This document shows, one piece after another, positions 25,674-34,598 of a DNA stretch of 64,000 bases; position 1 is the stretch's first letter; the number at the start of each line of letters is the position of its first letter. The notes beneath the pieces are model-generated. The model did not search any database. It saw nothing but the letters and a program-made list of their open reading frames with translations, and was not told the DNA's origin. Made by a program: the position numbers and the translations under genes. Source of the DNA: Candidatus Bathyarchaeota archaeon A05DMB-5 (lineage in GTDB: Archaea; Thermoproteota; Bathyarchaeia; Bathyarchaeales; Bathycorpusculaceae). Location of the stretch: NCBI GenBank assembly GCA_019685655.1, contig JABFQP010000003.1, positions 186,001-250,000 of the forward strand. Direction: 5' to 3'.

Positions 25674-26522
25674 TTAAGAAAGATTCGTAAGCAAAGATGA
25701 CATGCCCGCAGCAGCAAGCACCAACAACTCAAACGTCTTATACGCGTCAACCATACTCTTCGCCGTGTATTCCACACTCAACCCGTCAACCCGCTTAACT
25801 GAAGGCAACAACCCTGCTACATCCGCAAAGTGACTCGCCAAAAAAGTAACACGCGACTTCACAGGCTTACCAGCAACCAACAACTTAACCTTCTTACGCT
25901 TAAAGTTAGCTACAGCCTTATCAACAGCCTTTCTCAATTCACTCTCAATTTTCGCCATTCCTGGACTTTTAGCGGAAACTCTACTCAGAGAACGCTTCAA
26001 AGCCACAGTTTCAACCCAAGGCGCATACTTCTTAACATCATCCTCTAACAGTTGAGCGTCACCTGCAACCAGTATTACTGGAACCTTAAAGTCACCCGCA
26101 GCGTAAGCATTAAAGAGAAACTCACTAACCTCAACACCATTAATCTCTAACTTGTTAATACTTCCGCCACTGTAAGTATGGTCAAACGAAGACTTCGCCG
26201 TTCCAAACTTAGAATGATAACCAAGAAAAACAGCAACATCACACCCTTCAACACCCGCAACCATACTCAACGGACGCGGAAAACCCCGGATAATCTCCAC
26301 ATACTCCGGCAAATCCTCAACATGAACATTAACCATCGGACCATGACTGTCAGCAACAACAACCTCGTCAAAACCCTCCTTATGCAACTCATCAACAACC
26401 ACAAGCGTAACTTTAGTAGCAATCTTCCTAGCCTCCCCATACAAACTACCCTTCAAATTCAAATGCCCCGGAACAACAACATACGGCATGCCTTCCATAT
26501 CAACCGAAACAAACGCTTTCAT
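25674..26522 (-). CDS. M55 family D-aminopeptidase (DppA-like)
   Basis: A protein of 282 residues. The motif VDMEG near residue 6, DSHGPM near 49 and the GYHS region near 100 match zinc-dependent M55 peptidases such as Bacillus DppA, which cleave peptides with D-amino acids. GEARKI follows the first motif as in the family. ATG at 26522 starts right at the family N-terminus and has GAGTGAG upstream. Divergent from trm1 with 84 bases between them. Confidence 0.85.
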   Translation of the reverse strand: MKAFVSVDMEGMPYVVVPGHLNLKGSLYGEARKIATKVTLVVVDELHKEGFDEVVVADSHGPMVNVHVEDLPEYVEIIRGFPRPLSMVAGVEGCDVAVFLGYHSKFGTAKSSFDHTYSGGSINKLEINGVEVSEFLFNAYAAGDFKVPVILVAGDAQLLEDDVKKYAPWVETVALKRSLSRVSAKSPGMAKIESELRKAVDKAVANFKRKKVKLLVAGKPVKSRVTFLASHFADVAGLLPSVKRVDGLSVEYTAKSMVDAYKTFELLVLAAAGMSSLLTNLS

Positions 26523-26606
26523 ACACTCACTCTCACGCGCTACACATCTACACAAAACGCATTAAAATATTTCGATCCCCAAATACTCTCGGAGAAAAAC
26601 AAGAAC

Positions 26607-27827
26607 ATGAAAAAAACAAACGCCACCATAGACTTTCCAACAGAAACAATCCAAGAAGGCAAAACCAAAATCACCGTTCCAAAACTCAAAGCCTTCATAA
26701 AACAACCCTCAGACTACGCACCCTCAAAAGCTCCAGTCTTCTACAACCCAATCATGGAACTCAACCGCGACATAGCAGTCCTAGCCTTACAAGCCTACCA
26801 GAAAATAGCAAACCGAGAAATCTCCGTTTGCGAACCTTTAACCGGCTGCGGCATAAGAGGAATACGCTTCGCAAAAGAAGTCAAAGGCGTAAAAAAAGTT
26901 CTGATAAACGACATCAACGACAAAGCCGCCCAACTCGCCAAAATCAACGTGCAAAAAAACAAACTAGACAAACGCATCACAGTCAAAAACGAAGATGCAA
27001 ACTTTCTCCTCGCACATTACTCCGAACCACACAAAAGATTCGACGCCATAGACATAGACCCGTTTGGCTCGCCAGTGCCCTACCTAGACCCTGCAATCCG
27101 CGCCTTACGCAACAACGGACTCTTAGCCTTAACAGCAACAGACATGGCGCCACTCTGCGGAGTCCACCCAAAAGCCTGCATACGCAAATACGGCGGAAAA
27201 CCACTACGCACAGAATACTGCCACGAACTAGCCGTTAGACTGTTAGCTGGATGCTTAGCCACGATAGCCGCAAAACACGACATAGGCATGCAAGTAATTT
27301 TCAGCCACAGCGCAAACCACTACGTACGCGTATACGCAACAATAAACTACAGCGCAAAAAAAGCTGACGAAAGCATAGAAAAAATGGGCTACATACTCCA
27401 CTGCTCCAAATGCTTCCACAGAGAAACCACAAAAGGACTATTCAAAACAGACCAGCTTAAATGCAGTGAATGCGGCTCAAAAATGAACTTCGCGGGACCA
27501 TTATGGCTAGGAAAACTAGCAGACCAGCAATTCTGCGAAACAATGAAAAACGAAGCCAGACGCAAAGTTTTGAAAACAGGAGGAAAAATAGCAAAAATTC
27601 TAAATCTAATAAGCAAAGAAGCAGACGCACCACCGACATACTATGTTCTTGACAAAATATGCGACAAAACGGCGCTTCCAGTCCCATCAACAGAAAAAAT
27701 AATCGAAACCCTAAAAGAAAAAGGATTCAAAGCGTTGGCAACCCATTTTAACACAAAAGGAATCCGAACCAACGCCAACGCTTCAATTTTGACGAAAATT
27801 GTTGAAGAATTTTTTAGAAAAATTTAG
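26607..27827 (+). CDS. trm1: tRNA (guanine26-N2)-dimethyltransferase Trm1
   Basis: A protein of 406 residues. It uses SAM to methylate G26 of tRNA. Visible are the SAM-binding CEPLTGCGIRGIR near residue 80, the acidic DIND strand, and catalytic DIDPFGSPVPYLD near 150. A zinc-binding pair follows in the C-terminal half (CSKC and CSEC). The frame is open far upstream of ATG 26607, but that part is antisense to the M55 gene and repetitive in composition, so ATG 26607 is taken as the start. TTAAAATATTT near 26562 serves as TATA box. Confidence 0.92.
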   Translation: MKKTNATIDFPTETIQEGKTKITVPKLKAFIKQPSDYAPSKAPVFYNPIMELNRDIAVLALQAYQKIANREISVCEPLTGCGIRGIRFAKEVKGVKKVLINDINDKAAQLAKINVQKNKLDKRITVKNEDANFLLAHYSEPHKRFDAIDIDPFGSPVPYLDPAIRALRNNGLLALTATDMAPLCGVHPKACIRKYGGKPLRTEYCHELAVRLLAGCLATIAAKHDIGMQVIFSHSANHYVRVYATINYSAKKADESIEKMGYILHCSKCFHRETTKGLFKTDQLKCSECGSKMNFAGPLWLGKLADQQFCETMKNEARRKVLKTGGKIAKILNLISKEADAPPTYYVLDKICDKTALPVPSTEKIIETLKEKGFKALATHFNTKGIRTNANASILTKIVEEFFRKI

Positions 27828-27926
27828 TCAGCCCATAACAATGACTCTCGTCAAGTCGGACACCGATTCCAACGTGACAAATTTTAAATATCAACAATAT
27901 TATCAAGTTTGAAAGGGTGTTCATAA

Positions 27927-28502
27927 TTGAAAGAAAAACTTTTGTTATCAGCCTTAATGGCAACACTGATAGCATTATCTTTTGCGTCTTCCGTTAAAGC
28001 TGCCGCCAGCATAGAAATTTACGGCTACGTGGACAAACCCCAATACAAACCAGGCGAACAAGGAAACTTGCGCATCTGGATATACAACGACGGAACAGAA
28101 GACATCACCATAAAAAGCATCACTGTGGAATATCCATGGCACGACGCTTACGTATGGGAAGGAAACGAAACAATCAAAGATATACAATACCCAACCATCG
28201 ACGCAGGCGAAAACCGAAGCTTTACACTAACATTCACTGTGCCCACAGACGGCAGAGCAATCGCTTCCGGCATCTCAAACATAAAAGTGCGAACAGTGAC
28301 CGATAAGATAACCGAAACAAAGAACATTCCAATCAGCATAGCAAGCACGCCAGCTCCGATGAGCATTCAAGACATGGATAAACTGATAACATTGTTCACA
28401 ATACTAACCGTGTTAATAATCGTCTGCACAATAATAATAGCCTCCACCATATTTCTATCAACACGCAAACCACAAGTGACATGGAAAACAACAGAAGAAT
28501 AA
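27927..28502 (+). CDS. Secreted single-domain protein with a C-terminal membrane anchor
   Basis: A protein of 191 residues. It has a signal peptide (about 1-25, cut near VKAAAS), then one beta-sandwich domain of about 100 residues of the CARDB/NEW3 type (YKPGEQGNLRIWIYNDG, ending LTFTVPTDG), then one membrane helix (about 150-178). Such domains often act as spacers or adhesion modules outside the archaeal cell. Role unknown. The start is TTG with GGTG upstream. Confidence 0.6.
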   Translation: MKEKLLLSALMATLIALSFASSVKAAASIEIYGYVDKPQYKPGEQGNLRIWIYNDGTEDITIKSITVEYPWHDAYVWEGNETIKDIQYPTIDAGENRSFTLTFTVPTDGRAIASGISNIKVRTVTDKITETKNIPISIASTPAPMSIQDMDKLITLFTILTVLIIVCTIIIASTIFLSTRKPQVTWKTTEE

Positions 28503-28596
28503 CAACAGCAAACTTCCCCCAACATTTTTCTCCATTTATCTTTAAGTAATAGAATTAACAAGAGGATAACAGCTTAAATGAAAATTTGGAGGTGCC

Positions 28597-30294
28597 GTGA
28601 AACTCGGAAAAGTCGTAGTCACATGCGCTTGGCCCTACGTGAACTATCTCCCACACTTGGGCACGCTAGTGCAAGTCTTATCAGCAGACGTTGCCGCTCG
28701 ATACTATCGCTTGAAAGGCGAAGAAGTAGTGATGGTAAGCGGTTCAGACGAGCATGGAACTCCAATAGAAGTGGAAGCGATAAGACAGGGAATTTCGCCG
28801 AAACAATTAACAGATAAAATGCACGCGAAAGTTGTTGAACTATTCAAGAAATGGGGCTTCTCATTCGACAATTACACCCGAACAGAAAATCCCGTTCACA
28901 TAAAATTCGTGCAAGACCACCAAAGAAAAGTCTACAACAACGGTTACATCTTCACACAAGAAACAGAAATGCTCTACTGCACAAAATGCAGTCGCTTCTT
29001 ACCAGACAGATTCGTCGAAGGAAAATGCCCATACTGCGGATACGAACCAGCCCGCGGAGACCAATGCGATTCCTGCGGAAGACTACTAGAACCCCTACTG
29101 CTAATCGAACCCTACTGCGTAATATGCAAAAGCAAACCAGTCATAAAAAAGACAAAACAATGGTATTTTGACCTGCCAAAATTCTCAGAAAAACTTGCCA
29201 ACTACATCAGCAAAAACAAACAATTACCACTCAACGCTAGAAACTTCAGCCTAAACCTCATAAAAGAAGGATTAAAACCAAGAGCCATGACAAGAGACGT
29301 TGAATGGGGAATCCCAGCGCCGTTTCCAGGAGCAGAAGGCAAAACCTTCTACGTCTGGTTTGAGAATGTTTTGGGCTACATTTCAGCAACGATAGAATAC
29401 TTCAAAAAGCGTGGAGAACCAGAAAAATGGAAGGAATACTGGTTCAAAAAGGACACGCGCACCTTGTATTTCATTGGAAAAGACAACATTCCCTTCCATG
29501 TGATAATCTTTCCAGCATTGCTATTGGCTTCTGGAGAGGACTATGTCTTGCCATGGAATGTGCCTGCAACCGAATTCCTCCAGTTCAAAGGCGAGAAAGC
29601 CTCAAAAAGCCAGAGAATCGGCATATGGATAGACGAAGCCCTAGAGCTTTTCCCAGCAGACTACTGGCGTTACTTTCTAATGGCAACAAGACCAGAAACC
29701 AAAGATTCAAACTTCTCATGGGAAATATTCATTGAAAAAGTAAATGCTGACCTAAACGACACATTCGGCAACTTCATCCACAGAACCCTAACTTTCATAC
29801 GCACCCAATTCGACGGAAAAATTCCACAACCAATAACCTTAAGCCAAGATGACCAACAAATTCTGAAAACTCTCAGAGAAAAAGTCAAAACACTCGCAGA
29901 GGAAATCGAAGACTGTAAACTGCAGTCTGCCACTAACACGCTAATAAGCATCAGCCGCATAGGAAACCAGTATCTTAACGAGAAAGAACCATGGAACCTC
30001 ATCAAGAAAAACAAAGAAGAGGCTGCAAACATCCTTTACGTTGCAGCGCAAATTGTCAAAGCCTTATCCATAGCCTCAGCGCCTTTCATGCCATTCACCG
30101 CACAAGAAATCTGGAAAACCCTTAACCTACCAGGAAACGTGTATGAACAAAACTGGGATGAAACCCTAAAACCCTTACCAACAAACCATGAAATAGCCAA
30201 ACCCAAACCATTATTCAGAAAGATAGAGGCTGACGAAAAAGAACTGGATGAGATGTTAGAGAAAGCCAGAGAACGCCTAGGAAAGACTGCGTGA
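28597..30294 (+). CDS. metG: Methionyl-tRNA synthetase
   Basis: A protein of 565 residues, class I synthetase. The HIGH motif appears as PHLGT near residue 20, and KMSKS as KASKS near 336. Four cysteine pairs in the insert (about 128-180) make the double zinc-knuckle of the archaeal form. The C-terminal EMAP-like tRNA-binding domain is absent. The start is GTG; GGAGGTG lies only two bases upstream, an unusually tight spacing, but no other start keeps the conserved N-terminus. A PHP gene follows four bases later. Confidence 0.93.
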   Translation: MKLGKVVVTCAWPYVNYLPHLGTLVQVLSADVAARYYRLKGEEVVMVSGSDEHGTPIEVEAIRQGISPKQLTDKMHAKVVELFKKWGFSFDNYTRTENPVHIKFVQDHQRKVYNNGYIFTQETEMLYCTKCSRFLPDRFVEGKCPYCGYEPARGDQCDSCGRLLEPLLLIEPYCVICKSKPVIKKTKQWYFDLPKFSEKLANYISKNKQLPLNARNFSLNLIKEGLKPRAMTRDVEWGIPAPFPGAEGKTFYVWFENVLGYISATIEYFKKRGEPEKWKEYWFKKDTRTLYFIGKDNIPFHVIIFPALLLASGEDYVLPWNVPATEFLQFKGEKASKSQRIGIWIDEALELFPADYWRYFLMATRPETKDSNFSWEIFIEKVNADLNDTFGNFIHRTLTFIRTQFDGKIPQPITLSQDDQQILKTLREKVKTLAEEIEDCKLQSATNTLISISRIGNQYLNEKEPWNLIKKNKEEAANILYVAAQIVKALSIASAPFMPFTAQEIWKTLNLPGNVYEQNWDETLKPLPTNHEIAKPKPLFRKIEADEKELDEMLEKARERLGKTA

Positions 30295-30298
30295 AACT

Positions 30299-30943
30299 TT
30301 GCAGTTAAAAATCGACCTTCACGTTCACACACACTATTCCTACGACTCCTCAATCACGCCAGAACAGCTCGTTTTCTACGCTAAAAAACGCGGATTAAAC
30401 GGCATAGCAATAACAGACCACGACAGAATCAACGGCGCCCTAAAAATAGCCAAAGAAACCGACTTTTTAATTATTCCTGGAATTGAAATTTCAAGTTTGA
30501 ACGGACACGTCCTAGGGCTTAATGTTCAAGAATTCATTCCATCAAAACTCAGCGTAGATGAAACTGTGGATAAGATACATGAGACTGGCGGCATTGCAGT
30601 GGCATGTCACCCAGCAACTTTCTTTAAAGGAAGCTTGGGGAAACACACGAATTCAAAGTTTGACGCAGTGGAAGTGATTAACGCTTCTGCCTTCCCATTC
30701 AAATATTCCGTTAAACATAGTAAAGAAATTGCTTTGCGCCTAGGAATTAGCCAAGTTGCTGGCAGCGACGCCCACTATGCTCCAGAAATCGGCTGCGCAT
30801 ACACGATTATTAACGCTGAATTACAGATTGATAAGATAATGAGAGCAATAAAAAAGGGGTTATGTGAACCCTTGGGCAGTGCAATACCGTTAACAATGAG
30901 ATTGAAAAGAGAGATTCTGTCCTTGAAAAGAAAATTACGTTAA
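30299..30943 (+). CDS. PHP-domain phosphoesterase
   Basis: A protein of 214 residues. Metal ligands are in DLHVHTHYS near residue 6, TDHD near 39, the CHPAT region near 101 and GSDAH near 160. This is the complete set for a trinuclear PHP hydrolase. Family members split phosphoesters such as histidinol phosphate, nucleoside 3',5'-bisphosphates or 5' nucleotides; the substrate is undetermined. It starts with TTG five bases after the metG stop, so the two are co-transcribed. Confidence 0.85.
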   Translation: MQLKIDLHVHTHYSYDSSITPEQLVFYAKKRGLNGIAITDHDRINGALKIAKETDFLIIPGIEISSLNGHVLGLNVQEFIPSKLSVDETVDKIHETGGIAVACHPATFFKGSLGKHTNSKFDAVEVINASAFPFKYSVKHSKEIALRLGISQVAGSDAHYAPEIGCAYTIINAELQIDKIMRAIKKGLCEPLGSAIPLTMRLKREILSLKRKLR

Positions 30944-30966
30944 TAATTCACTGCTCTTTAATAAGT

Positions 30967-30983
30967 GAGAATATTCTATTCTC
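30967..30983. terminator. Hairpin between convergent PHP and ftsZ genes
   Basis: GAGAAT and ATTCTC form 6-bp arms around ATTCT in the 150-base gap between two convergent genes. It probably marks transcript ends on one or both strands. Confidence 0.3.
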
Positions 30984-31092
30984 TACTCATATATTTTGTA
31001 ACAAGCTTTAGAATTGTAGATTTCTTGTCTCCGTGGAAAAATGGGATTTACCGAATACCTTTTGGGCGCGTATTCATAAAAAGAGAGAAAAG

Positions 31093-32202
31093 TCAGAGGA
31101 AGTTTTCCATTTGATAGAGATTCAAATTCAAGCCAAGTTTCTTTTCTGGCTCCGCGTAGGGTTCAAGATTGAAAAGTTGAGGCGCGATTGTTCCGAATCC
31201 GCTTAGAATATGCGGCGAGTTCACGCCAGTCATCACAAGCGTGACTTTCAGTTTGCCGTCTTGCTCTGGGTTGACTCTTGCTCCCCATATTACCAAAGCA
31301 TTAGTGTCCATCATTTCAGTAACGATTTCGCCTACACGGTTTGCCTCTTCAATTGTCATATGCGCGTCGCCAGTCACGTGAATTAAGGCTCCGGTTGCGC
31401 CGGCATAATCCACATCAAGCAGTGGACTTCTTAGAGCGTTTCGCACGGCTTCTTCTGCCCTGTTGGGCGCGTCAGATTCGCCTACTCCTACAACGGCTAC
31501 TCCGCCTCGTTTAACAATGGTTTTGAAGTCTGCGAAGTCAAGGTTTATGAGGCTTGGGGCTGAGATTGTTTCGACGATGCCTTTAATCATGTTTGCTAAA
31601 ACTTGGTCTGCGATTCTGAAGGCTTCGTTTATGGGTAACTGTGGCACGAGTTGCATTAGCTTGTTGTTATCTATTACGACCACGGTGTCGCAGTTTCTGC
31701 GCATTTCAGTTAACGCCGCGGCGGCATATTCGATTCGACCCTTCTCGATTCTGAAGGGCGTAGTTACAACGCCCACAGTTATTGCACCTTTTCGCCTTGC
31801 AATTTCCGCGATAACTGGCGCGGCGCCAGTTCCAGTTCCGCCTCCCAAACCAGCAGTTATGAAAACTATGCCTGCGCCAGAAAGCAAATCTTCAATGCGT
31901 TTCTTAGATTCTTCGATTGCTGCTCTTCCAAGCGTTGGGTCGCCACCAACACCGAGTCCCTTAGTGAGTTTTTCACCTATCAGGATTTTTTGATGTCCTC
32001 TTGACGCAGTGAGGTGAAGCGCATCTGTATTTATCGCTATGCATTCAGCGCCTGTTATTCCCATCTCCATCAGTCGCGAAACAGTGTTATTTCCAGCTCC
32101 GCCAACTCCGACTACTACAATGCGGCAGTTGCTAGACTGCAGAACCTCCTCAGCTGTCATGCCTTGCCACGCGTACTTAAGCGCATGTTCTGCGGGTTGC
32201 AT
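31093..32202 (-). CDS. ftsZ: Cell division GTPase FtsZ
   Basis: A protein of 369 residues. The tubulin signature GGGTGTG is at about 120-126. GVGGAGNNTVSR near 32 forms the first nucleotide loop, and the T7 loop region (NLDFADFKT) completes the GTPase. It polymerises at mid-cell to build the division ring. ATG at 32202 is preferred; it lies one base after the stop of the small RHH gene. The in-frame ATG at 32235 lies inside that gene. A CdvA-like protein is encoded 9 kb away, so this lineage may mix both division systems. Confidence 0.94.
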   Translation of the reverse strand: MQPAEHALKYAWQGMTAEEVLQSSNCRIVVVGVGGAGNNTVSRLMEMGITGAECIAINTDALHLTASRGHQKILIGEKLTKGLGVGGDPTLGRAAIEESKKRIEDLLSGAGIVFITAGLGGGTGTGAAPVIAEIARRKGAITVGVVTTPFRIEKGRIEYAAAALTEMRRNCDTVVVIDNNKLMQLVPQLPINEAFRIADQVLANMIKGIVETISAPSLINLDFADFKTIVKRGGVAVVGVGESDAPNRAEEAVRNALRSPLLDVDYAGATGALIHVTGDAHMTIEEANRVGEIVTEMMDTNALVIWGARVNPEQDGKLKVTLVMTGVNSPHILSGFGTIAPQLFNLEPYAEPEKKLGLNLNLYQMENFL

Positions 32203-32203
32203 T

Positions 32204-32359
32204 TTAGCCAACCTTTTTCCACCGCATAACTTCATCGTTAATTAAGTCACGGATAGCTACGCGAATTGCTTCTGCACGGTTTGGGTAAAACTTTTCATTC
32301 ACGAGGTGGTCTAAAGCTTTAATATAGGGTTCGGGTAAATACAGTGTGATTAACTTCAA
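32204..32359 (-). CDS. Small ribbon-helix-helix protein upstream of ftsZ
   Basis: A protein of 51 residues. A beta strand LKLITLYLPEPYIKALD is followed by two helices (NRAEAIRVAIRDLIND), the standard RHH/CopG DNA-binding fold, ending RWKKVG. The start is TTG at 32359 with GGAGGGAG nine bases upstream. Its stop is one base from the ftsZ start, so the two are translated together. It probably regulates its own operon. A TATA-like TTTATATCAT lies upstream near 32420. Confidence 0.75.
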   Translation of the reverse strand: MKLITLYLPEPYIKALDHLVNEKFYPNRAEAIRVAIRDLINDEVMRWKKVG

Positions 32360-32566
32360 TTCATTTCTCCCTCCGGGTAAGCAACAGAATTAGGGTTACA
32401 AGTTATACTTCTTCATAATATGATATAAATATGCCTTAAATATGTTCGTTCTTTTATATTTAAGCATTCTTTATGACCTGTTTCAGATTTCTGTAAATTC
32501 CAGCAGTTGGCAACCTCTATGTTTTTATTTCTTGTTAAAGCATTTAATGTATCGCGATGAAGTGGC

Positions 32567-33856
32567 ATGCGCGTTTTCGTTAAGAGTTTCGGGTGCTCAA
32601 CAAATTTAGCGGACGGTGAGGTTTTGGCGGGTTGTTTAGCGGAAGCTGGTTATGCGTTGGTGAGCGATTTCTCAGAGGCAGATATCATTGTCTATAACAC
32701 TTGCGCTGTTAAAGGACCCACGGAAAGCCGCATGATTGAAATGCTAAGAAGAGTCCCGAAAAGCAAGAAGCTGATTGTTGCTGGATGCTTGCCATTAATT
32801 AATTTTGAACGGTTATGCAGAGAAGTACCTTTTGACGGGGTCGTCGGACCAGCAGCAGGCAACGCAATCGTTAAGGTTGTTAAGCAAGTTTCAAATGGTA
32901 AAAGAACCGTTTTCTTGGAAGATGCGTTGAAGGCTAAACCAAGCTTGAATCTTCCATGTGTACGAATTAATCCGGTCATAGGCATCATCCCAGTAAACTA
33001 TGGCTGTTTAGGTTCATGCGCTTATTGTTGTGTGGTTTTTGCAAGAGGACGCTTAAGGAGTTATAGTGTTCAAGAGGTTGTTGAAAGAGTGAAAAGAGAC
33101 CTCGCCAGTGGAGTTAGAGAGTTTTGGCTTACTTCGCAGGATACGGCTTGTTATGGAAGAGACATTGGCACGAATCTTGCAGAACTTCTTGAAGCCTTAT
33201 GCACTGTTGAGGGAGACTTTAAAATTCGCGTGGGCATGATGACCCCCAACCTGGCAATGGACATGCTAGAAGATTTAATTCGCGCTTTCAAAAACGAGAA
33301 AGTCTACAAGTTTGCTCATATACCAGTACAAAGCGGCGACGACCAAATCCTTAAGCGCATGCGAAGATTCTATTCAATCGAAGAGTTCAAGAAAATTGTA
33401 AACGCTTTCCGTGCAAGTTTTCCACAGATGACTGTAGCTACTGATGTGATTTGTGGTTTTCCAGGCGAAAGCGGAGAAGCTTTTGAGAAGACCTTGCAGT
33501 TAATTGAAGAGGTTAAGCCTGACATCGTGAATGTTTCAAAGTTTTTTGTAAGACCCAGAACGGTGGCGGCTGAAATGCAAGCGGATTTTGTGTCTTTGGG
33601 GGAGATTAAACGCAGAAGTAGCGAAGCAGCTAAGGTAGCGAGAAAAGTTGCTTTTGAGAAAAATCAGCGCTGGGTTGGCTGGGAGGGCGAAATTCTGGTT
33701 AATGAGATGGGTAAGGTTGCTGGTTCTTGGGTGGGACGTAATTTTGCATACAAACCCGTTGCCGTAAAAGGCAATGGCAATCTGCTCGGAAAGAACTTGC
33801 GCGTTAAAGTTGTGAGAGCTTTTTCAACGCACTTGGAAGGCGAAATTTTTGAATAA
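32567..33856 (+). CDS. tRNA t6A37 methylthiotransferase (MtaB/CDKAL1 type)
   Basis: A protein of 429 residues. The N-terminal UPF0004 domain has its three cysteines at about 10, 46 and 74, and the radical SAM CxxxCxxC is at 147, 151 and 154. The C-terminus is a TRAM domain. It adds a methylthio group to t6A37 of ANN-decoding tRNAs using two iron-sulfur clusters and SAM. The archaeal form is closest to CDKAL1/e-MtaB. It is a single gene with its own promoter, 41 bases before the next gene on the same strand. Confidence 0.9.
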   Translation: MRVFVKSFGCSTNLADGEVLAGCLAEAGYALVSDFSEADIIVYNTCAVKGPTESRMIEMLRRVPKSKKLIVAGCLPLINFERLCREVPFDGVVGPAAGNAIVKVVKQVSNGKRTVFLEDALKAKPSLNLPCVRINPVIGIIPVNYGCLGSCAYCCVVFARGRLRSYSVQEVVERVKRDLASGVREFWLTSQDTACYGRDIGTNLAELLEALCTVEGDFKIRVGMMTPNLAMDMLEDLIRAFKNEKVYKFAHIPVQSGDDQILKRMRRFYSIEEFKKIVNAFRASFPQMTVATDVICGFPGESGEAFEKTLQLIEEVKPDIVNVSKFFVRPRTVAAEMQADFVSLGEIKRRSSEAAKVARKVAFEKNQRWVGWEGEILVNEMGKVAGSWVGRNFAYKPVAVKGNGNLLGKNLRVKVVRAFSTHLEGEIFE

Positions 33857-33905
33857 ATTATTTATGTAAATACTACTCTTATTGTGTTTTTAGGAGATGC
33901 GATGC

Positions 33906-34166
33906 TTGAGTGAAGAAGAGGTTGTTGAGGTTGGGCGTGTAACTCATTTCTTCCCAAAAATCAGCGTGGCGGTTATTGAGCTTACTAAACCCTTGTCTGT
34001 TGGCGATACCATACTCATTAAGGGACCTACAACAGATTTCGAGCAAGTTGTGGAGTCCATGCAGATTGAACATAAAAACGTTCAGCAAGCCAAAGCAGGA
34101 CAGAGTATAGGCTTGAAGGTTGCAGAGCGAGTCAGAGAAAAAGACATGGTATACAAGAAACTTTAG
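33906..34166 (+). CDS. EF-Tu domain 2-like small protein
   Basis: A protein of 86 residues containing only the beta-barrel of translation factor domain 2. It has VGRVTHFFPKISVAVIELTKPLSVGDTILIKG, then a characteristic VVESMQIEH and AKAGQSIGLKV. No GTPase domain is present. Such stand-alone barrels are widespread in archaea with no proven role. TTG at 33906 is chosen because GGAG is nine bases before it; an ATG at 33897 is too close to that site. Confidence 0.8.
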   Translation: MSEEEVVEVGRVTHFFPKISVAVIELTKPLSVGDTILIKGPTTDFEQVVESMQIEHKNVQQAKAGQSIGLKVAERVREKDMVYKKL

Positions 34167-34200
34167 CATTTCTCCTCTTATTTTTCCATTCATTAATCTC

Positions 34201-34554
34201 TCATTCAACAGGTTCTTCCCAATCTGTTTGGCAGCCATTCTCAGGAATTAAGACGATTGTTGTTTCGTTTGGCAATGGCATTAAAGGATTTTCTCTTACG
34301 TTTAAAAATGTGGATTTAGCATAGGCGTGAATTGCCACTTGATTATAGAATCTGTTCCTGTGAGGGTTATAGACCATGTGGAGTAAACTTTTGTACTTTT
34401 CGATTGGAAACTTGCTTGCTTTCTCTTTTATTTCTAAATCAACAGCCTTAATGACATCGATTATGGAAGCATTATCACCCAAAATAAGCCGAAGACCATC
34501 GGGGAAGACTTTGCTGATTTCTCGTTGACGAATGAATATTACAATTGTTTTCAT
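34201..34554 (-). CDS. Conserved hypothetical, possibly beta-grasp fold
   Basis: A protein of 117 residues with no recognised family. The N-terminal strand, the LRLILGDNASIIDVIKAVD segment and the late TTIVLIPENGC pattern recall the MoaD/ThiS beta-grasp. The C-terminal Gly-Gly needed for sulfur carriage is missing, so that role is unlikely. It is the last gene of a (-) strand run after the ABC-2 permease, with a 44-base gap. Confidence 0.45.
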   Translation of the reverse strand: MKTIVIFIRQREISKVFPDGLRLILGDNASIIDVIKAVDLEIKEKASKFPIEKYKSLLHMVYNPHRNRFYNQVAIHAYAKSTFLNVRENPLMPLPNETTIVLIPENGCQTDWEEPVE

Positions 34555-34598
34555 CTGCGCATTATTCTAAGTCGAAAGGCATATTTTTGTATATCGTA

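Noticed and set aside
26178-26606. Long N-terminal extension of the Trm1 frame
   Set aside because: It lies antisense to the M55 peptidase gene, is made of biased Arg/Asn/Thr-rich sequence, and the Trm1 family begins at ATG 26607.
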